From Azoarcus sp. PA01 (GTDB taxonomy: Bacteria > Pseudomonadota > Gammaproteobacteria > Burkholderiales > Rhodocyclaceae): a stretch of 64,000 bases of DNA. The stretch is from assembly GCA_001274695.2 (NCBI GenBank), contig LARU01000002.1, positions 1,860,001 to 1,924,000 on the forward strand. Direction: 5' to 3'. Positions 1 through 8,534 of this stretch are shown in pieces. The position numbers and the translations under genes are program-made. Numbering within the stretch: the stretch's first letter is position 1; each line of letters opens with the position of its first letter. A model generated the notes under the pieces. The model was not told where the DNA came from, ran no database searches, and worked only from the letters and a program-made list of their open reading frames with translations.

Positions 1-86
1 AGCCGGTTTTCGACGAGATGCGAGGCGAGCGCACGCGCACTCGCCTCGTCGGGAAGATTCGTCAGGACGACCAGCACGTCGTTCAT
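1..86 (-). CDS. cutA: CutA1 divalent-cation tolerance protein, N-terminal part
   Basis: Reading leftward from the ATG at 84-86 the frame begins MNDVLVVLTNLPDE and stays open to the window edge, so only about 28 residues are visible. This beta-strand followed by the 'TNLPDEASARAL' helix is the typical start of CutA1, a small trimeric cytoplasmic protein of about 105 residues linked to tolerance of copper and other divalent cations. Its exact biochemical role is unsettled. The C-terminal part, including the conserved core, lies outside the window, so the call rests on the N-terminus alone. Confidence 0.7.
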   Translation of the reverse strand, partial: MNDVLVVLTNLPDEASARALASHLVENR

Positions 87-103
87 CCGCGGTTCCACTC
101 CGG

Positions 104-550
104 TCAACTTTCGGCAGCCGGCTTGACCAGCGTCACCGGGATCGCGGAACGCTTCAGCACCTCGTGGGCGACCGAGCCGAGCACCATCTGCAGCAGCGCG
201 GTACGCCCGTGCGAGCCCATGACGATCTTGTCGAAGCCGTGTTCCTGCGCGTAGCGGATGACCGTGTCGGCGACATGGCCGACCGCGATGTGATGAGTGT
301 AGGGAACGCCGGCTTCGTCGAGGAGGCGGCGTGCGGGCGCGAGCGCCACGAGCCCTTCGTCGCGATGGTAATCCTCGAGTTCCTCGGGGCTGACGAACAG
401 GCGCGCATGGCCCGAATCGATCGGAATCTGCACGTTGAGGAGGTGGATGTCGAGCTGCGCGTCGCTGCGATAGAGCGCCAGCACGTGCGCCACGGCGCGG
501 TTCGCGTTGTCCGATCCATCCACGGGTACGAGCACTTTCATCATCGCCAT
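104..550 (-). CDS. Universal stress protein, UspA family
   Basis: The protein has 148 residues and is a single Usp domain. It opens with the strand KVLVPVDGSDNANRAV and ends with the nucleotide-binding signature G-x2-G-x9-G-S (GSHGRTALLQMVLGS) followed by IPVTLVKP. This is the ATP-binding Usp class; such proteins are cytoplasmic and accumulate under stress or anaerobiosis. I chose the ATG at 548-550 because an AAGGAGAG ribosome site precedes it at normal spacing; the frame stays open further upstream with low-quality sequence. An in-frame ATG two codons later is also possible. It lies 13 bp after the TerC gene and 17 bp before cutA on the same strand, so the three may be co-transcribed. Confidence 0.88.
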   Translation of the reverse strand: MAMMKVLVPVDGSDNANRAVAHVLALYRSDAQLDIHLLNVQIPIDSGHARLFVSPEELEDYHRDEGLVALAPARRLLDEAGVPYTHHIAVGHVADTVIRYAQEHGFDKIVMGSHGRTALLQMVLGSVAHEVLKRSAIPVTLVKPAAES

Positions 551-563
551 CGCAATCTCTCCT

Positions 564-1307
564 TCACTTGGCGCCCGGGCGCCCGGCGTGCGGGTCGTCG
601 ACGGGCAGTTCGACCAGCGGCGGCGGTGCCGCGCCGCGCCGGGCGAGCCAGCTGCCGAGCACGACGACGAACCCGGCGGCAAACGCCGACGTCGCATAGT
701 GCAGCCACGACGGCATCTTTTCCACCCACGGCCTCACCGTCACGTCTCCAACCAGCATGCCGCCGGCGATCCAGCCGAGCAGCGCCGCGCCGAGCGTGAT
801 GACGGCCGGGAAGCGATCCATCAGCTTCAGCACGAACTTGCTGCCCCAGACGATGATCGGGATGCTGACGACGATGCCGAACACCACCAGCCCGAGATCG
901 CCTTTCGCCGCGCCGGCCACCGCGATGACGTTGTCGATGCTCATGACCGCATCGGCGATGACGATCGTGCGGATCGCGCCGAGCAGGTGCGGCGCGCCTT
1001 CGACGCCGGCGTGGCTGTCGCCTTCCTCGGGCTGCATCAGCTTGACGCCGATCCACAGCAAGAGCAGCGCGCCGACGATCTTCAGGAACGGCAGTTCGAG
1101 CAGCTGCAGCGCGAAGAAGATCAGCACGATGCGCAGCCCGATCGCGCCGATGACGCCCCACGCGATGCCCTGGTTGCGCTGGTGCTCGGGCAGCTTGCGG
1201 CACGCGAGCGCGATGACCACCGCGTTGTCGCCGCCGAGCAGGATGTCGATCGCGATGATCTGCAGCACCGACACCCAGAATGCGCCGTCGGTCATGAATT
1301 CGAACAC
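564..1307 (-). CDS. TerC family integral membrane protein (YjbE type)
   Basis: The protein has 247 residues, mostly hydrophobic, with about seven predicted membrane helices. The TerC hallmark is present twice: IDILLGGDNAVVIALA near the N-terminus and IADAVMSIDNVIAVAG near residue 120. These acidic, asparagine-bearing helices are thought to bind a metal ion. Members of the family take part in manganese export or metalation of exported proteins, and some in tellurite resistance; the substrate cannot be told from sequence. The ATG at 1305-1307 is preceded by AAGGAG. I looked for the manganese riboswitch often found before terC-type genes and did not recognise one. The Usp gene follows 13 bp downstream. 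Confidence 0.88.
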   Translation of the reverse strand: MFEFMTDGAFWVSVLQIIAIDILLGGDNAVVIALACRKLPEHQRNQGIAWGVIGAIGLRIVLIFFALQLLELPFLKIVGALLLLWIGVKLMQPEEGDSHAGVEGAPHLLGAIRTIVIADAVMSIDNVIAVAGAAKGDLGLVVFGIVVSIPIIVWGSKFVLKLMDRFPAVITLGAALLGWIAGGMLVGDVTVRPWVEKMPSWLHYATSAFAAGFVVVLGSWLARRGAAPPPLVELPVDDPHAGRPGAK

Positions 1308-1515
1308 GTAGGAACTCCTTGCTGATGGGGTCGGTCGGCGTCGCCTGCCGCTCCGTGGCCGCTATGTTCCGCACGCTTCCCGCGCTTGGCAAGCCGTATA
1401 TGCCGCAACAGTGCGCTGCGAAGGCGCGCGGAACTTCGGCGCGGCCCGCCGTTCAGACGGTGCGGCGCTGCCGCGCGTTGCACGGGTCCGAGGCTACGAA
1501 GCGCCGCACTTTCCG

Positions 1516-1827
1516 ATGCCGCCATCCGTTTTCGACATCCTCGCCGAACAGCGGATCGCCGAAGCGATCCGGCGCGGCGAATTCGACAACCTGCCCGGCG
1601 CGGGACGCCCCCTTCACCTCGACGACGAACCGCTGGTGTCGCCGGAACAGCGGATGGCGAACCGGATACTGAAGAATGCCGGCTTCGCGCCGGCCGAAAT
1701 CATGCTACGCCGCGAGATCGCGGCGCTGCGCGGGCAACTGGCCGACAGCGACGGCAGCGAGCGTGACGACATCCAGCCGCGCCTCGCCCGGCTGGTCGCG
1801 GCGCTCGGCATGATGACGCGTCGGTGA
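1516..1827 (+). CDS. DUF1992 (DnaJ-like subfamily C member 28 domain) protein
   Basis: This short protein of 103 residues is almost entirely one DUF1992 domain. Family landmarks are FDILAEQRIAEAIRRGEFDN, then LPGAGRPL, and RMANRILKNAGFAP. The family occurs in bacteria and at the end of eukaryotic DnaJC28; its function is not established. I start at the ATG of MPPSVFDIL because the family normally begins just there. The frame is open upstream to 1411 but that part has no family character, and no clear ribosome site marks either start. It is convergent with the haem protein downstream and divergent from the TerC gene. Confidence 0.82.
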   Translation: MPPSVFDILAEQRIAEAIRRGEFDNLPGAGRPLHLDDEPLVSPEQRMANRILKNAGFAPAEIMLRREIAALRGQLADSDGSERDDIQPRLARLVAALGMMTRR

Positions 1828-1861
1828 CCGGCGCCGTTGCGGCGATCCGGGAGCCGGAAAG

Positions 1862-3151
1862 TCAGGGCAGCTTGACCGCCTCGATGTTCGCCTTCGCGCC
1901 GATCCCCAACGTTGTCGGCAGCGACACGTAATGGGCGCGGCTCGTGACGTTGTCGTCGTGGACCGCGAAGCCGACGTTATACACGCCGCCTTCGGCCAGC
2001 GCCTTGTCGTCGCTGTTCGCGAGGCCGAGCGGGCGGACGATGACGACGGTCCAGACGCCGTCCTGCCAGCTGCCCGAAGCCTTGTTGTCGGCCGCCGAAC
2101 CGCTCGCCTGCGCCGCGCTGACGACATACTGCGGCAGCATGTCGCCTTCCTTCCAGCCGGCGCCGGCGTCGAACGGCACGGCGTTGCCGCCTTGGACGAG
2201 GATGTGTTCCTTTTTGGACAGCTGCTCGGCGGTGACGGCCTTGTCACCGGCTTTCGCCGCGTCGAACATGAACTTCGGCTGCTTGGTTTCCTTGTCGAGG
2301 TTCGACGCGAACGGATTCTTGCCGGCGTCGAAATTGCGGTATTCGAGGACGTAGCCGTCGTCGGCCATGCCGACCGGATTGCTGCGGTGCGCGCGCCACT
2401 GGATCAAATCAACGAAGCTGCCGGCGGCCTTGAGGCGCTCGATCTCGGCGAGCGGCTTGCCGGTCTTCCAGTCGGACGGGTCGGTGCGCGTGGCCGGCAG
2501 GTATTTGCGCACGTCGGTTTTCCCGATCGCCGTCAGCAGCGGGTTGGCCGCCACTTCGTCGCTGCTCGCCTGCCCGCGCGTGTCGCGCTCGCCATCGTGG
2601 CACGTCAGCCAGCACCCCTGCTCGGCGAACAGCGGCACCTTGCCGTCGTCGAGCATGACCGACACGCGGTCTTCGTAGATCGCCGGCTGCTTGCCGTCGC
2701 GGACGTCCTGCTTCAGGCGCGGGCCGCCGTACGCTTTCCACTCCTTGCCGTCGAAACGGTAATACGGGTATTCGACGCCGGGGCCCGCACCTTGCGTTTT
2801 CCACTGCAGGCGAAGGTACGCGTTTCGCGTATCGTAAGCGGCCTGGACGGTCAAGTCGACGTGTCCTTTCTTGCCCTCGATCGCCGCGGGCTCGAGCGGG
2901 CCGCTCTTCACCAGCTTGGCGCCGAACTGCTCTTCCTCGTTCTCGTGGCAGTCGATGCAGCTCTGGCCCTTTTTGATCCCCGTCTTGCCTTTGTGCGCGG
3001 TCTGCATCCACCCGTACGTCGTCAGTCCCGGGTAGAACAGCGTGATCTCTTCGGCCGGAACTTTCGACCAGTCGATCGTCGCCGGATCGGCGGCGCTCGA
3101 AGGCCCGGCGGTAAGAGCGGCGCAGATCGCAGTCAGTGCCAGCTTGTTCAT
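1862..3151 (-). CDS. Periplasmic c-type haem protein, ethylbenzene-dehydrogenase-like haem domain
   Basis: The precursor has 429 residues with a signal peptide at 1-20 (MNKLALTAICAALTAGPSSA). A canonical haem-c site C65-I-D-C68-H69 follows, then a long beta-rich region resembling the haem-binding domain of ethylbenzene dehydrogenase and DMSO-reductase gamma subunits, which bind haem b. A second site reads C180-W-L-T-C184-H185, that is CX3CH with one residue more than usual. I infer a periplasmic electron-transfer protein. No catalytic molybdenum subunit is encoded next to it, so its redox partner is unknown. A -10 element lies about 70 bp upstream. The start is fixed by the signal peptide. 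Confidence 0.8.
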   Translation of the reverse strand: MNKLALTAICAALTAGPSSAADPATIDWSKVPAEEITLFYPGLTTYGWMQTAHKGKTGIKKGQSCIDCHENEEEQFGAKLVKSGPLEPAAIEGKKGHVDLTVQAAYDTRNAYLRLQWKTQGAGPGVEYPYYRFDGKEWKAYGGPRLKQDVRDGKQPAIYEDRVSVMLDDGKVPLFAEQGCWLTCHDGERDTRGQASSDEVAANPLLTAIGKTDVRKYLPATRTDPSDWKTGKPLAEIERLKAAGSFVDLIQWRAHRSNPVGMADDGYVLEYRNFDAGKNPFASNLDKETKQPKFMFDAAKAGDKAVTAEQLSKKEHILVQGGNAVPFDAGAGWKEGDMLPQYVVSAAQASGSAADNKASGSWQDGVWTVVIVRPLGLANSDDKALAEGGVYNVGFAVHDDNVTSRAHYVSLPTTLGIGAKANIEAVKLP

Positions 3152-3222
3152 GGCGTTTCCTGTTCGTGAGGGCGGTTCGGGCGCCCGGCTGTGCGTGCGG
3201 CTGCCGGAATATGCCGAGCAGC

Positions 3223-3255
3223 ATAATACCGATCCTGCCGGGGCGACAGATTGAT
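3223..3255 (-). promoter_or_regulatory. Possible promoter of the haem-protein gene with an FNR half-site
   Basis: Read on the minus strand, ATCAA (3255-3251) is followed after exactly 22 bp by TATTAT (3228-3223). That is the spacing of a class II FNR promoter, with the half-site as the downstream arm centred at -41.5. The upstream arm (GCAGT) does not match TTGAT, so only half the operator is present. The -10 is reasonable; oxygen control is a weak inference. Confidence 0.35.
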
Positions 3256-3309
3256 GACGACTGCGTTGGTCCAGGGCAGCCGGCGCGGTGTCAACGAGCT
3301 GCGTCAGCG

Positions 3310-4101
3310 CTACTTGAGAAGCCGCCGCCGCGTCAGCGCAAGCGCCAGCCAGAAGGCTGCGGCGCCGTAGCCGGCGATGACCGACAGATGCAGGGCGACG
3401 TTCTCCGGCAGCCGTCCGAGCAGCAGCGGGCGCGCGAGTTCGATCGCGTGCGTCAGCGGCAGCAGCGTCGCGGCGGCACGCAGCGCGGCGGGGAGCTGTT
3501 CGATCGGGAAGAACACCCCCGACACCAATGTCATCGGCGTGATGAACAGCGTGAAGTAATACATGAAGAAGTCGTAGCTCGGCGCGAGCGCCGTCATCAC
3601 CAGGCCGAGCGCGGCGAACGCGAGGCCGACGAGGAAGATCAGCGGCAGCAGCCACAGCACGTAACGGGTGTCGACGAGCGCGAAGGCCGAGATCACGAGC
3701 AGGATCGCGGCGCCCGACAGCAGCGCTTTCGACGCCGCCCACACCAGCTCCGCGAACACGACGTCGTCGAGGTCGATCGGCGCGTTCATGATCGCTTCCC
3801 AGGTCTTCTGCACGTGCATGCGCGAGAAGCCGGAATACAGCACTTCGAACGACGCCGCGTTCATCGTCGAATAGCACACCATGCCCGCGGCGAGAAAGCT
3901 GATGTAGCGTACGCCGCCGACTTCCGGCACCAGCATGCCGATGCCGAAGCCGAGGCCGAACAGGTAGATCACCGGATCGGCGAGGTTGCCGAGCACCGAC
4001 GGCAGCGCGAGCTTGCGCCAGACGAGGAAGTTGCGCCGCCATACCGGGATGAAGCGGGGCGACAGCTGCGGCGCGCGCCAGGGATTCGCTGAAGTCGGCA
4101 T
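3310..4101 (-). CDS. ABC-2 type transporter permease (NodJ-like)
   Basis: The protein has 263 residues and six hydrophobic segments. It carries the ABC-2 permease pattern of cytoplasmic N-terminus (WRRNFLVWRKLALPSVLGN), membrane core, and a last loop 'SGVFFPIEQLPAALRAAATLLPLTHAIELARPL', which is typical of NodJ/DrrB-type exporters. It would form the membrane channel for the ATPase encoded 14 bp upstream. NodI/NodJ export lipo-oligosaccharides in rhizobia, but outside that group these pairs have unknown substrates. The ATG at 4099-4101 lies just after the ATPase stop, consistent with an operon. No dedicated substrate genes flank it. Confidence 0.88.
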   Translation of the reverse strand: MPTSANPWRAPQLSPRFIPVWRRNFLVWRKLALPSVLGNLADPVIYLFGLGFGIGMLVPEVGGVRYISFLAAGMVCYSTMNAASFEVLYSGFSRMHVQKTWEAIMNAPIDLDDVVFAELVWAASKALLSGAAILLVISAFALVDTRYVLWLLPLIFLVGLAFAALGLVMTALAPSYDFFMYYFTLFITPMTLVSGVFFPIEQLPAALRAAATLLPLTHAIELARPLLLGRLPENVALHLSVIAGYGAAAFWLALALTRRRLLK

Positions 4102-4115
4102 CGATTGCGCTCCGC

Positions 4116-5090
4116 TCAGTCCCTGAGCTCGCGCCCGGTGAGCTTGAGGAACACGTCTTCGAGGTTCGCCGGGCGGTGCAGGTAACGCAGGCCGGTCTGC
4201 GCGGACAGGTGCGCGAGCAGCGGCGTCGCGTCCTCGACGTAGCAGAAGGCGGTCTCGCCGCTGACTTCGAAGCGCTCGGCGAACGCTGCCGCGTGGCGTG
4301 CGGCCCACGCTTCGGCGCCGCCCGCGCCGCCGCCATTCCAGTCGCCATAGACCTCGACGACCTGCGGCTCGATCTGCGCGGCGATGACATCGCGCGGGCT
4401 GCCTTCGGTCAGCAGGCGTCCGGCGTCGAGAATCGCGAGGCGGTCGGCGAGGCGCTCGGCCTCGTCCATGAAATGGGTCGTCAGCAGGATCGTCGTGCCG
4501 GCGCGGATCAGGTGCTTGAGCCGCTCCCAGATCAGGTGCCGCGCCTGCGGGTCGAGACCGGTCGTCGGCTCGTCGAGGATCAGCAGGTCGGGGCGGTTGA
4601 CGAGCGCGCGCGCGAGCGTCAGGCGCCGCTTCATGCCGCCCGACAGCGCCTGGATGCGCGCGTCGCGCTTGCCTTCGAGGCCCGCGAACGCGAGCAGCTC
4701 CGGGATGCGCGCGCGGATCGCCGCTTCGTCGAGGCCGAAATAGCGGCCATAGACGATCAGGTTCTCGGCGCACGTGAAATCGGGGTCGAGGCTGTCTTGC
4801 TGCGGCACGATGCCGACGCGCATGCGCGCTTCGCGTGCGCGCGCCGGCACGGGCAGGCCGGCGAGGCGGATCTCGCCGGCGGACGGCGCGGTGAGGCCGA
4901 GCGCGCAGCGCAGCGTCGTCGTCTTGCCCGCGCCATTCGGGCCGAGCAGCGTGAAGCATTCGCCGCGTCGCAACTCGAGGTCGATGCCGGCGACGACTTC
5001 GGTGGCGCCGTAGCGCTTGCGCAGGCCGCGGATCGACAGCGGCGAAGCCGGCGAGCGGCTCGCGAGCGTCACGGGACGATCCGCCTGCAT
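4116..5090 (-). CDS. ABC transporter ATP-binding protein (NodI-like)
   Basis: The protein has 324 residues. The nucleotide-binding domain fills residues 18-240: Walker A GPNGAGKT at 50-57, a Q-loop in '[12 protein letters not shown]', signature LSGGMKRR near 150, Walker [14 protein letters not shown], and the switch histidine in [11 protein letters not shown]. The C-terminal 80 residues resemble NodI and end in '[14 protein letters not shown]', the usual end of drug- or lipid-exporting ABC-2 ATPases. It pairs with the permease gene 14 bp downstream. The substrate is unknown. The first 17 residues look disordered, so translation could begin slightly downstream. Confidence 0.9.
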   Translation of the reverse strand: MQADRPVTLASRSPASPLSIRGLRKRYGATEVVAGIDLELRRGECFTLLGPNGAGKTTTLRCALGLTAPSAGEIRLAGLPVPARAREARMRVGIVPQQDSLDPDFTCAENLIVYGRYFGLDEAAIRARIPELLAFAGLEGKRDARIQALSGGMKRRLTLARALVNRPDLLILDEPTTGLDPQARHLIWERLKHLIRAGTTILLTTHFMDEAERLADRLAILDAGRLLTEGSPRDVIAAQIEPQVVEVYGDWNGGGAGGAEAWAARHAAAFAERFEVSGETAFCYVEDATPLLAHLSAQTGLRYLHRPANLEDVFLKLTGRELRD

Positions 5091-5133
5091 CGGCGCTCCG
5101 CAGAAGTCCGTTGTCGCAAAACGCCCTAGATCC

Positions 5134-5745
5134 TCACCCCACCGGGGGCTTGGTGTCGGCGAAACTCGAGCGGTCGAACAGGCGTTCGGCGAGCGCCGTC
5201 AGTGCGGGGTGGGCGGTGCGCCAGTCGTAGTCCGGATGGCGCAAGTCGAGATAGGCCAGCGCCGCGCCGACCGCGATGTCGCCGAGCGTCAGGCTGTCGC
5301 CGTGCAGCCAGTGGCGCCCGCTCGCGCGCCGCTCGAGCTCGTCGAGCGACCGGCCGATCTTGCCCGTCTGGTGCGCGATCTCGTCGTCGCTGCGCTTCGC
5401 CTCGGGACGGCGCGATTCGAGCACCATCGCGACGGCCGCATCGGTGATGCCGTCGGCGAGCGCCTCGATCTGCCGCACCCGCACCGCCGCGATCGGTTCG
5501 CGCGGCAGCAGGTGCGGCGCGACGTTGAGGGTTTCGAGGTAGCCGGCGATGACCGGCGAATCGAAGAACACTTCGCCGCCGTCGGTGAGCAGCGCCGGTA
5601 CTTTGCCGAGCGGATTGACGGAAGGGATGCGCGTGTTGACTTCCCACGGTGAATCGACGACGAGCTCGAACGGCAGCCCTTTTTCGGCGAGGATGATGCG
5701 GATCTTGCGCGCGTACGGGCTGGTCAGCGAGGCGAAAAGCTTCAT
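5134..5745 (-). CDS. Glutathione S-transferase family protein
   Basis: The protein has 203 residues with the GST two-domain plan. The N-terminal thioredoxin fold begins [17 protein letters not shown], where Ser/Tyr near residue 8-11 would activate glutathione. The cis-proline motif is '[11 protein letters not shown]' and the glutathione carboxylate-binding pair is '[11 protein letters not shown]'. An all-helical C-terminal half contains '[18 protein letters not shown]', the N-capping box region. It resembles the YibF-like bacterial branch, whose substrates are not known. An AAGGAG site lies 9 bp before the ATG. It shares strand with the hydrolase-ferredoxin pair upstream (38 bp gap). Confidence 0.9.
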   Translation of the reverse strand: MKLFASLTSPYARKIRIILAEKGLPFELVVDSPWEVNTRIPSVNPLGKVPALLTDGGEVFFDSPVIAGYLETLNVAPHLLPREPIAAVRVRQIEALADGITDAAVAMVLESRRPEAKRSDDEIAHQTGKIGRSLDELERRASGRHWLHGDSLTLGDIAVGAALAYLDLRHPDYDWRTAHPALTALAERLFDRSSFADTKPPVG

Positions 5746-5783
5746 GAGGTCGATCTCCTTGATAGCGGGTGCGCGGCCACCGG

Positions 5784-6431
5784 TCAGCGCGGCGCCCACG
5801 CGCGCGCGATGATGTCGCGGATCAGATGCAGCTTGCCGTGGAAGAAATGGTCGGCACCGGGGACGACGACGATCGGCAGTTCCTGCGGTCGCGCCCAGTC
5901 GAGCACGTTCGCCAGCGCGACGTTCTCGTCCTCGGCGCCGTGGATCACCAGCGTGTCTTTCGGCACCGCTTCGGTCGTGTAGCTGCGCGCACCGTGCACT
6001 TTGCCGGTCGCCGTGCCGACGAGCACGATGCGCTCGGCCGGCGTCATGCTGTCGGCGAGCCGCTTCGCGACCCGTGTCTGGACGAAGGCGCCGAACGAGA
6101 ACCCGCCCAGCGCGATCGGCAGGCTGCCCCAGCGCGACTGCGCCCACGCGATCACCGCCAGCATGTCCTCGGTCTCGGCGTCGCCATGATCGTGCGCGCC
6201 TTCGCTCTTGCCGACGCCGCGGAAGTTCGGCCGGACCGTCGCGTAGCCGAGCTCGCGCAGGCTGCGCGCGAGCGTGTGGGCGATCTTGTTCGTGTTCGCG
6301 CCGCCGAACAGCGGGTGCGGATGGCACACCAGCGCGAGGCCGCGGATTTTTTCGGGGACGTCGATCAGCGCCTCGATCGCGCCGTCCGGGCCGCGCAGCA
6401 GCGCGCTTTCGCTCGCGTGCGCCCGGGTCAT
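5784..6431 (-). CDS. Alpha/beta hydrolase, dienelactone-hydrolase-like
   Basis: The 215-residue protein is a compact alpha/beta hydrolase. The oxyanion region is CHPHPLFGG (36-44), the nucleophile elbow G-F-S112-F-G, an acidic residue lies in HGAEDENV (about 164-171), and the catalytic histidine is H195 in GADHFFHG. The 'PHPLFGG' box and RPNFRGVGKSEG place it in the COG2945 group of small cytoplasmic hydrolases with unknown natural substrate. Its start overlaps the stop of the upstream 2Fe-2S ferredoxin gene (ATGA), so the two are translationally coupled. A functional link between them is not known. Confidence 0.85.
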   Translation of the reverse strand: MTRAHASESALLRGPDGAIEALIDVPEKIRGLALVCHPHPLFGGANTNKIAHTLARSLRELGYATVRPNFRGVGKSEGAHDHGDAETEDMLAVIAWAQSRWGSLPIALGGFSFGAFVQTRVAKRLADSMTPAERIVLVGTATGKVHGARSYTTEAVPKDTLVIHGAEDENVALANVLDWARPQELPIVVVPGADHFFHGKLHLIRDIIARAWAPR

Positions 6432-6748
6432 GCGGCGTCCGGCAGGCGCAGGCGCGTTACGATGCGTCCATGGACGAGATGCTCGTCGATGATCTCGTCG
6501 ATGTCTTCCTTGTCGATGTACGTGTACCAGACGTTGTCGGGGTACACGACGAGCACCGGGCCTTCGTCGCAGCGGTCGAGACAGCCCGCCTTGTTGATGC
6601 GGATCTTGCCGCGGCCCTTGAGGCCGAGCGCTGCGATGCGGTCCTTCGCATACGTCTGCATCCCGGTCGCGTTGTGGTTGTTGCAGCAGGTGTCGCCGGG
6701 TTCGCGCTGGTTGCAGCAGAAGAAAACGTGGTGCTTGAAGTAGCTCAT
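6428..6748 (-). CDS. Thioredoxin-like [2Fe-2S] ferredoxin
   Basis: The protein has 106 residues. Cysteines at 11/12 and 21/22 and the pair C56-L-D-R-C60 match the cluster-binding pattern of the thioredoxin-fold [2Fe-2S] ferredoxins (Azotobacter FdI / Aquifex Fd4 type). The rest, 'GRGKIRINKAGCLDRC' followed by GPVLVVYPDNVWY, is diagnostic. It is a soluble one-electron carrier whose partners are unclear in this family. It is the first gene of a pair with the alpha/beta hydrolase, overlapping by 4 bp. The start is the first ATG of the frame. Confidence 0.9.
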   Translation of the reverse strand: MSYFKHHVFFCCNQREPGDTCCNNHNATGMQTYAKDRIAALGLKGRGKIRINKAGCLDRCDEGPVLVVYPDNVWYTYIDKEDIDEIIDEHLVHGRIVTRLRLPDAA

Positions 6749-6840
6749 CGACGGTCTCCGGTCGGGGAAAGTGGCCGGCGCCGCATCGCCGGACCGACTT
6801 CGGGCCGATTATAGCTGCGTGACAATCATCCCCGCGCGGT

Positions 6841-7920
6841 TCAGCGTCCGGCCAGGTGTTCGCCGCGCCACAGGCCGATCGCGGACAGGTAGGACAGCGC
6901 GAGAAACGGCCACAGGTTCGCGGTGAGCCGCGTCAGACCGTGGAAGTTGAGGAAATTTCCGTGCTGCAGCGACGCCAGCCCGAGCGTGAAATACGGGTTG
7001 TCGGGGAGCAGGTTCGTCAGCGTCGTCGCCGCGAGCATCGTCACGCCCGCGAGCGCGTGCTGGTGCAGGCGCGGCAGCATCAGCGCTGTGGCGAGCAGCG
7101 GCACGCCGTACAGCAGCCCGCGCGTGGTGCCGGGAGTGAGCCACACCAGCGCCGCGTCGTGAGCGAAGAACGACGCGGTCGCGACGGCTTTCGCGGCGAG
7201 CCCGAGCAGCAACAGCAGCGCGATCGGCAGCGGGCCGGCCCCCTGCATCATGCAGCGGCCGAAGAGGCCGACCGCGACGAGGCTCACGGCGACGACGACC
7301 GATTCGAGCAGGATGAAGCGTTCCGGGTCGAAATGCAGCGGCGTCGGCAGGCCGAGCAGCTGGCGCAGGTCGCCGCTGCCGAACAGCAGGCTGTCGGGCA
7401 CGAGCTGCGCGAGCAGCCACAGGCCCAGCAGCATCAGGCCGAGGTCGCCCGAGTGGCCGGGAATGATGCGTTCGGAGCGCCAGCGGTGCAGCCAGCCGCG
7501 CTCGTCGAACAGCGCATGGCCCCAGCGCACGCCGGCGAGCGCGCCGATCAGGCCGCCGAGCACATTGAAGCCGAAGTCGATGTTCGACGACACGCGGGTC
7601 GGCAGGAAATTCTGCGTGACTTCCATCGACAAGCTCAGCGCGCCGGCGATCAGCGTCGCGACGACGACCGCGCCCGCGCGCCCGAGGCGCTCGGGCAGCG
7701 CCGGCGCGAGCACGAAGCCGAACGGCACGAAGCCGAGCAGGTTGAGCGCGAGATCGGCAAAGCGGAAATATTTCGGCCACGGCGCGAACAGGAAGTCCAG
7801 GGGTGGCAGCCCCGTCGGCTTCCACCCGGCGAGCGGGTGCAGACAGGCGTAGACGATCAGCAGTGCGTACGCGAAAGCGAGGTGGCGCGGCAGAGCGGGG
7901 ACGGCGCGCGCGGCGGGCAT
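6841..7920 (-). CDS. VanZ-like multi-pass membrane protein
   Basis: The protein has 359 residues with about nine or ten hydrophobic helices. The first 130 residues carry the VanZ domain: 'FRFADLALNLLGFVPFGFVL', a TM, then 'EVTQNFLPTRVSSNIDFGFN' with the conserved polar cluster. The C-terminal 200 residues are an additional membrane region found in proteobacterial members. VanZ of enterococci confers low-level teicoplanin resistance by an unknown mechanism, and the proteobacterial proteins have no assigned role. The gene stands alone, after a 79 bp gap from ubiT. I see no catalytic motif. Confidence 0.78.
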   Translation of the reverse strand: MPAARAVPALPRHLAFAYALLIVYACLHPLAGWKPTGLPPLDFLFAPWPKYFRFADLALNLLGFVPFGFVLAPALPERLGRAGAVVVATLIAGALSLSMEVTQNFLPTRVSSNIDFGFNVLGGLIGALAGVRWGHALFDERGWLHRWRSERIIPGHSGDLGLMLLGLWLLAQLVPDSLLFGSGDLRQLLGLPTPLHFDPERFILLESVVVAVSLVAVGLFGRCMMQGAGPLPIALLLLLGLAAKAVATASFFAHDAALVWLTPGTTRGLLYGVPLLATALMLPRLHQHALAGVTMLAATTLTNLLPDNPYFTLGLASLQHGNFLNFHGLTRLTANLWPFLALSYLSAIGLWRGEHLAGR

Positions 7921-7999
7921 CGGCAGGTCCGGGCGAAGAATCTGGGAAGTCGATTCTAGCCCGGACGCGGGGGCGGGGAGTTTGCCCCGCGGCAGCGGA

Positions 8000-8509
8000 T
8001 CAAACGATGGGCGTCAGGCGGCTGTCCGCACCGCGGTGGCGCGTCAGCGGATTGAGCCGGCGCAGCACGCTCGCCGGCGCATATTCTTTCTGCAGCGCGT
8101 CCCAGTCCACCGCATCGAGCGTGTTCTTCACCAGCAGGCCGAGGTCGGTGTCGCCTTCGGTCAGCAGCCGCCGGCCGAAGAACAGCGTATCGGCATCTTC
8201 CTCGCGCAGCGCGAGCGCAAGGTAGTCGCGGACGTTCGCGGTCAGCGTCAGGTCGGGCGTGGCGCGCCCGGACAGCGGACGAAAGCCGCGCGCGTCGAGC
8301 GTGAAGTCGAGCGTCAGCCCGGCGTCGCGGACCTTGATGCGCAGGTGCCGGCCGGTCAGCGGTTCGAGGTTCTCGCGCGGCAGGATGCGCCCGAGCGCGA
8401 GGTTCAGCGCGGTCGTCAGGGCGAACGTCGGCGGGCGCTGCGGCAGGCGGGCGGCAAGGCGCGCGAGCGGCGCGGGCAGCGTGAAGGCCGGGAGGCGAAG
8501 CGTGGTCAT
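8000..8509 (-). CDS. ubiT: Ubiquinone biosynthesis accessory factor UbiT (SCP2 domain)
   Basis: The protein has 169 residues. Most of it is one SCP2 sterol-carrier domain, seen in 'LEPLTGRHLRIKVRDAGLTL', 'DLTLTANVRDYLALALREED' and the end 'FFGRRLLTEGDTDLGLLVKN'. UbiT is a lipid-binding protein required, with UbiU and UbiV, for ubiquinone synthesis without oxygen. It is the last gene of ubiU-ubiV-ubiT, 25 bp after ubiV. I start at the ATG of MTTLRLPAF because the domain fits; a GTG at 8560 would overlap ubiV, and neither start has a clear ribosome site. Confidence 0.85.
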   Translation of the reverse strand: MTTLRLPAFTLPAPLARLAARLPQRPPTFALTTALNLALGRILPRENLEPLTGRHLRIKVRDAGLTLDFTLDARGFRPLSGRATPDLTLTANVRDYLALALREEDADTLFFGRRLLTEGDTDLGLLVKNTLDAVDWDALQKEYAPASVLRRLNPLTRHRGADSRLTPIV

Positions 8510-8534
8510 CGGGAGGGGCTCCAGGAAAGCGGAT

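Noticed and set aside
1308..1420. Manganese (yybP-ykoY) riboswitch before the TerC gene
   Set aside because: I looked for the conserved internal loops and pairing and could not fit them to the sequence.
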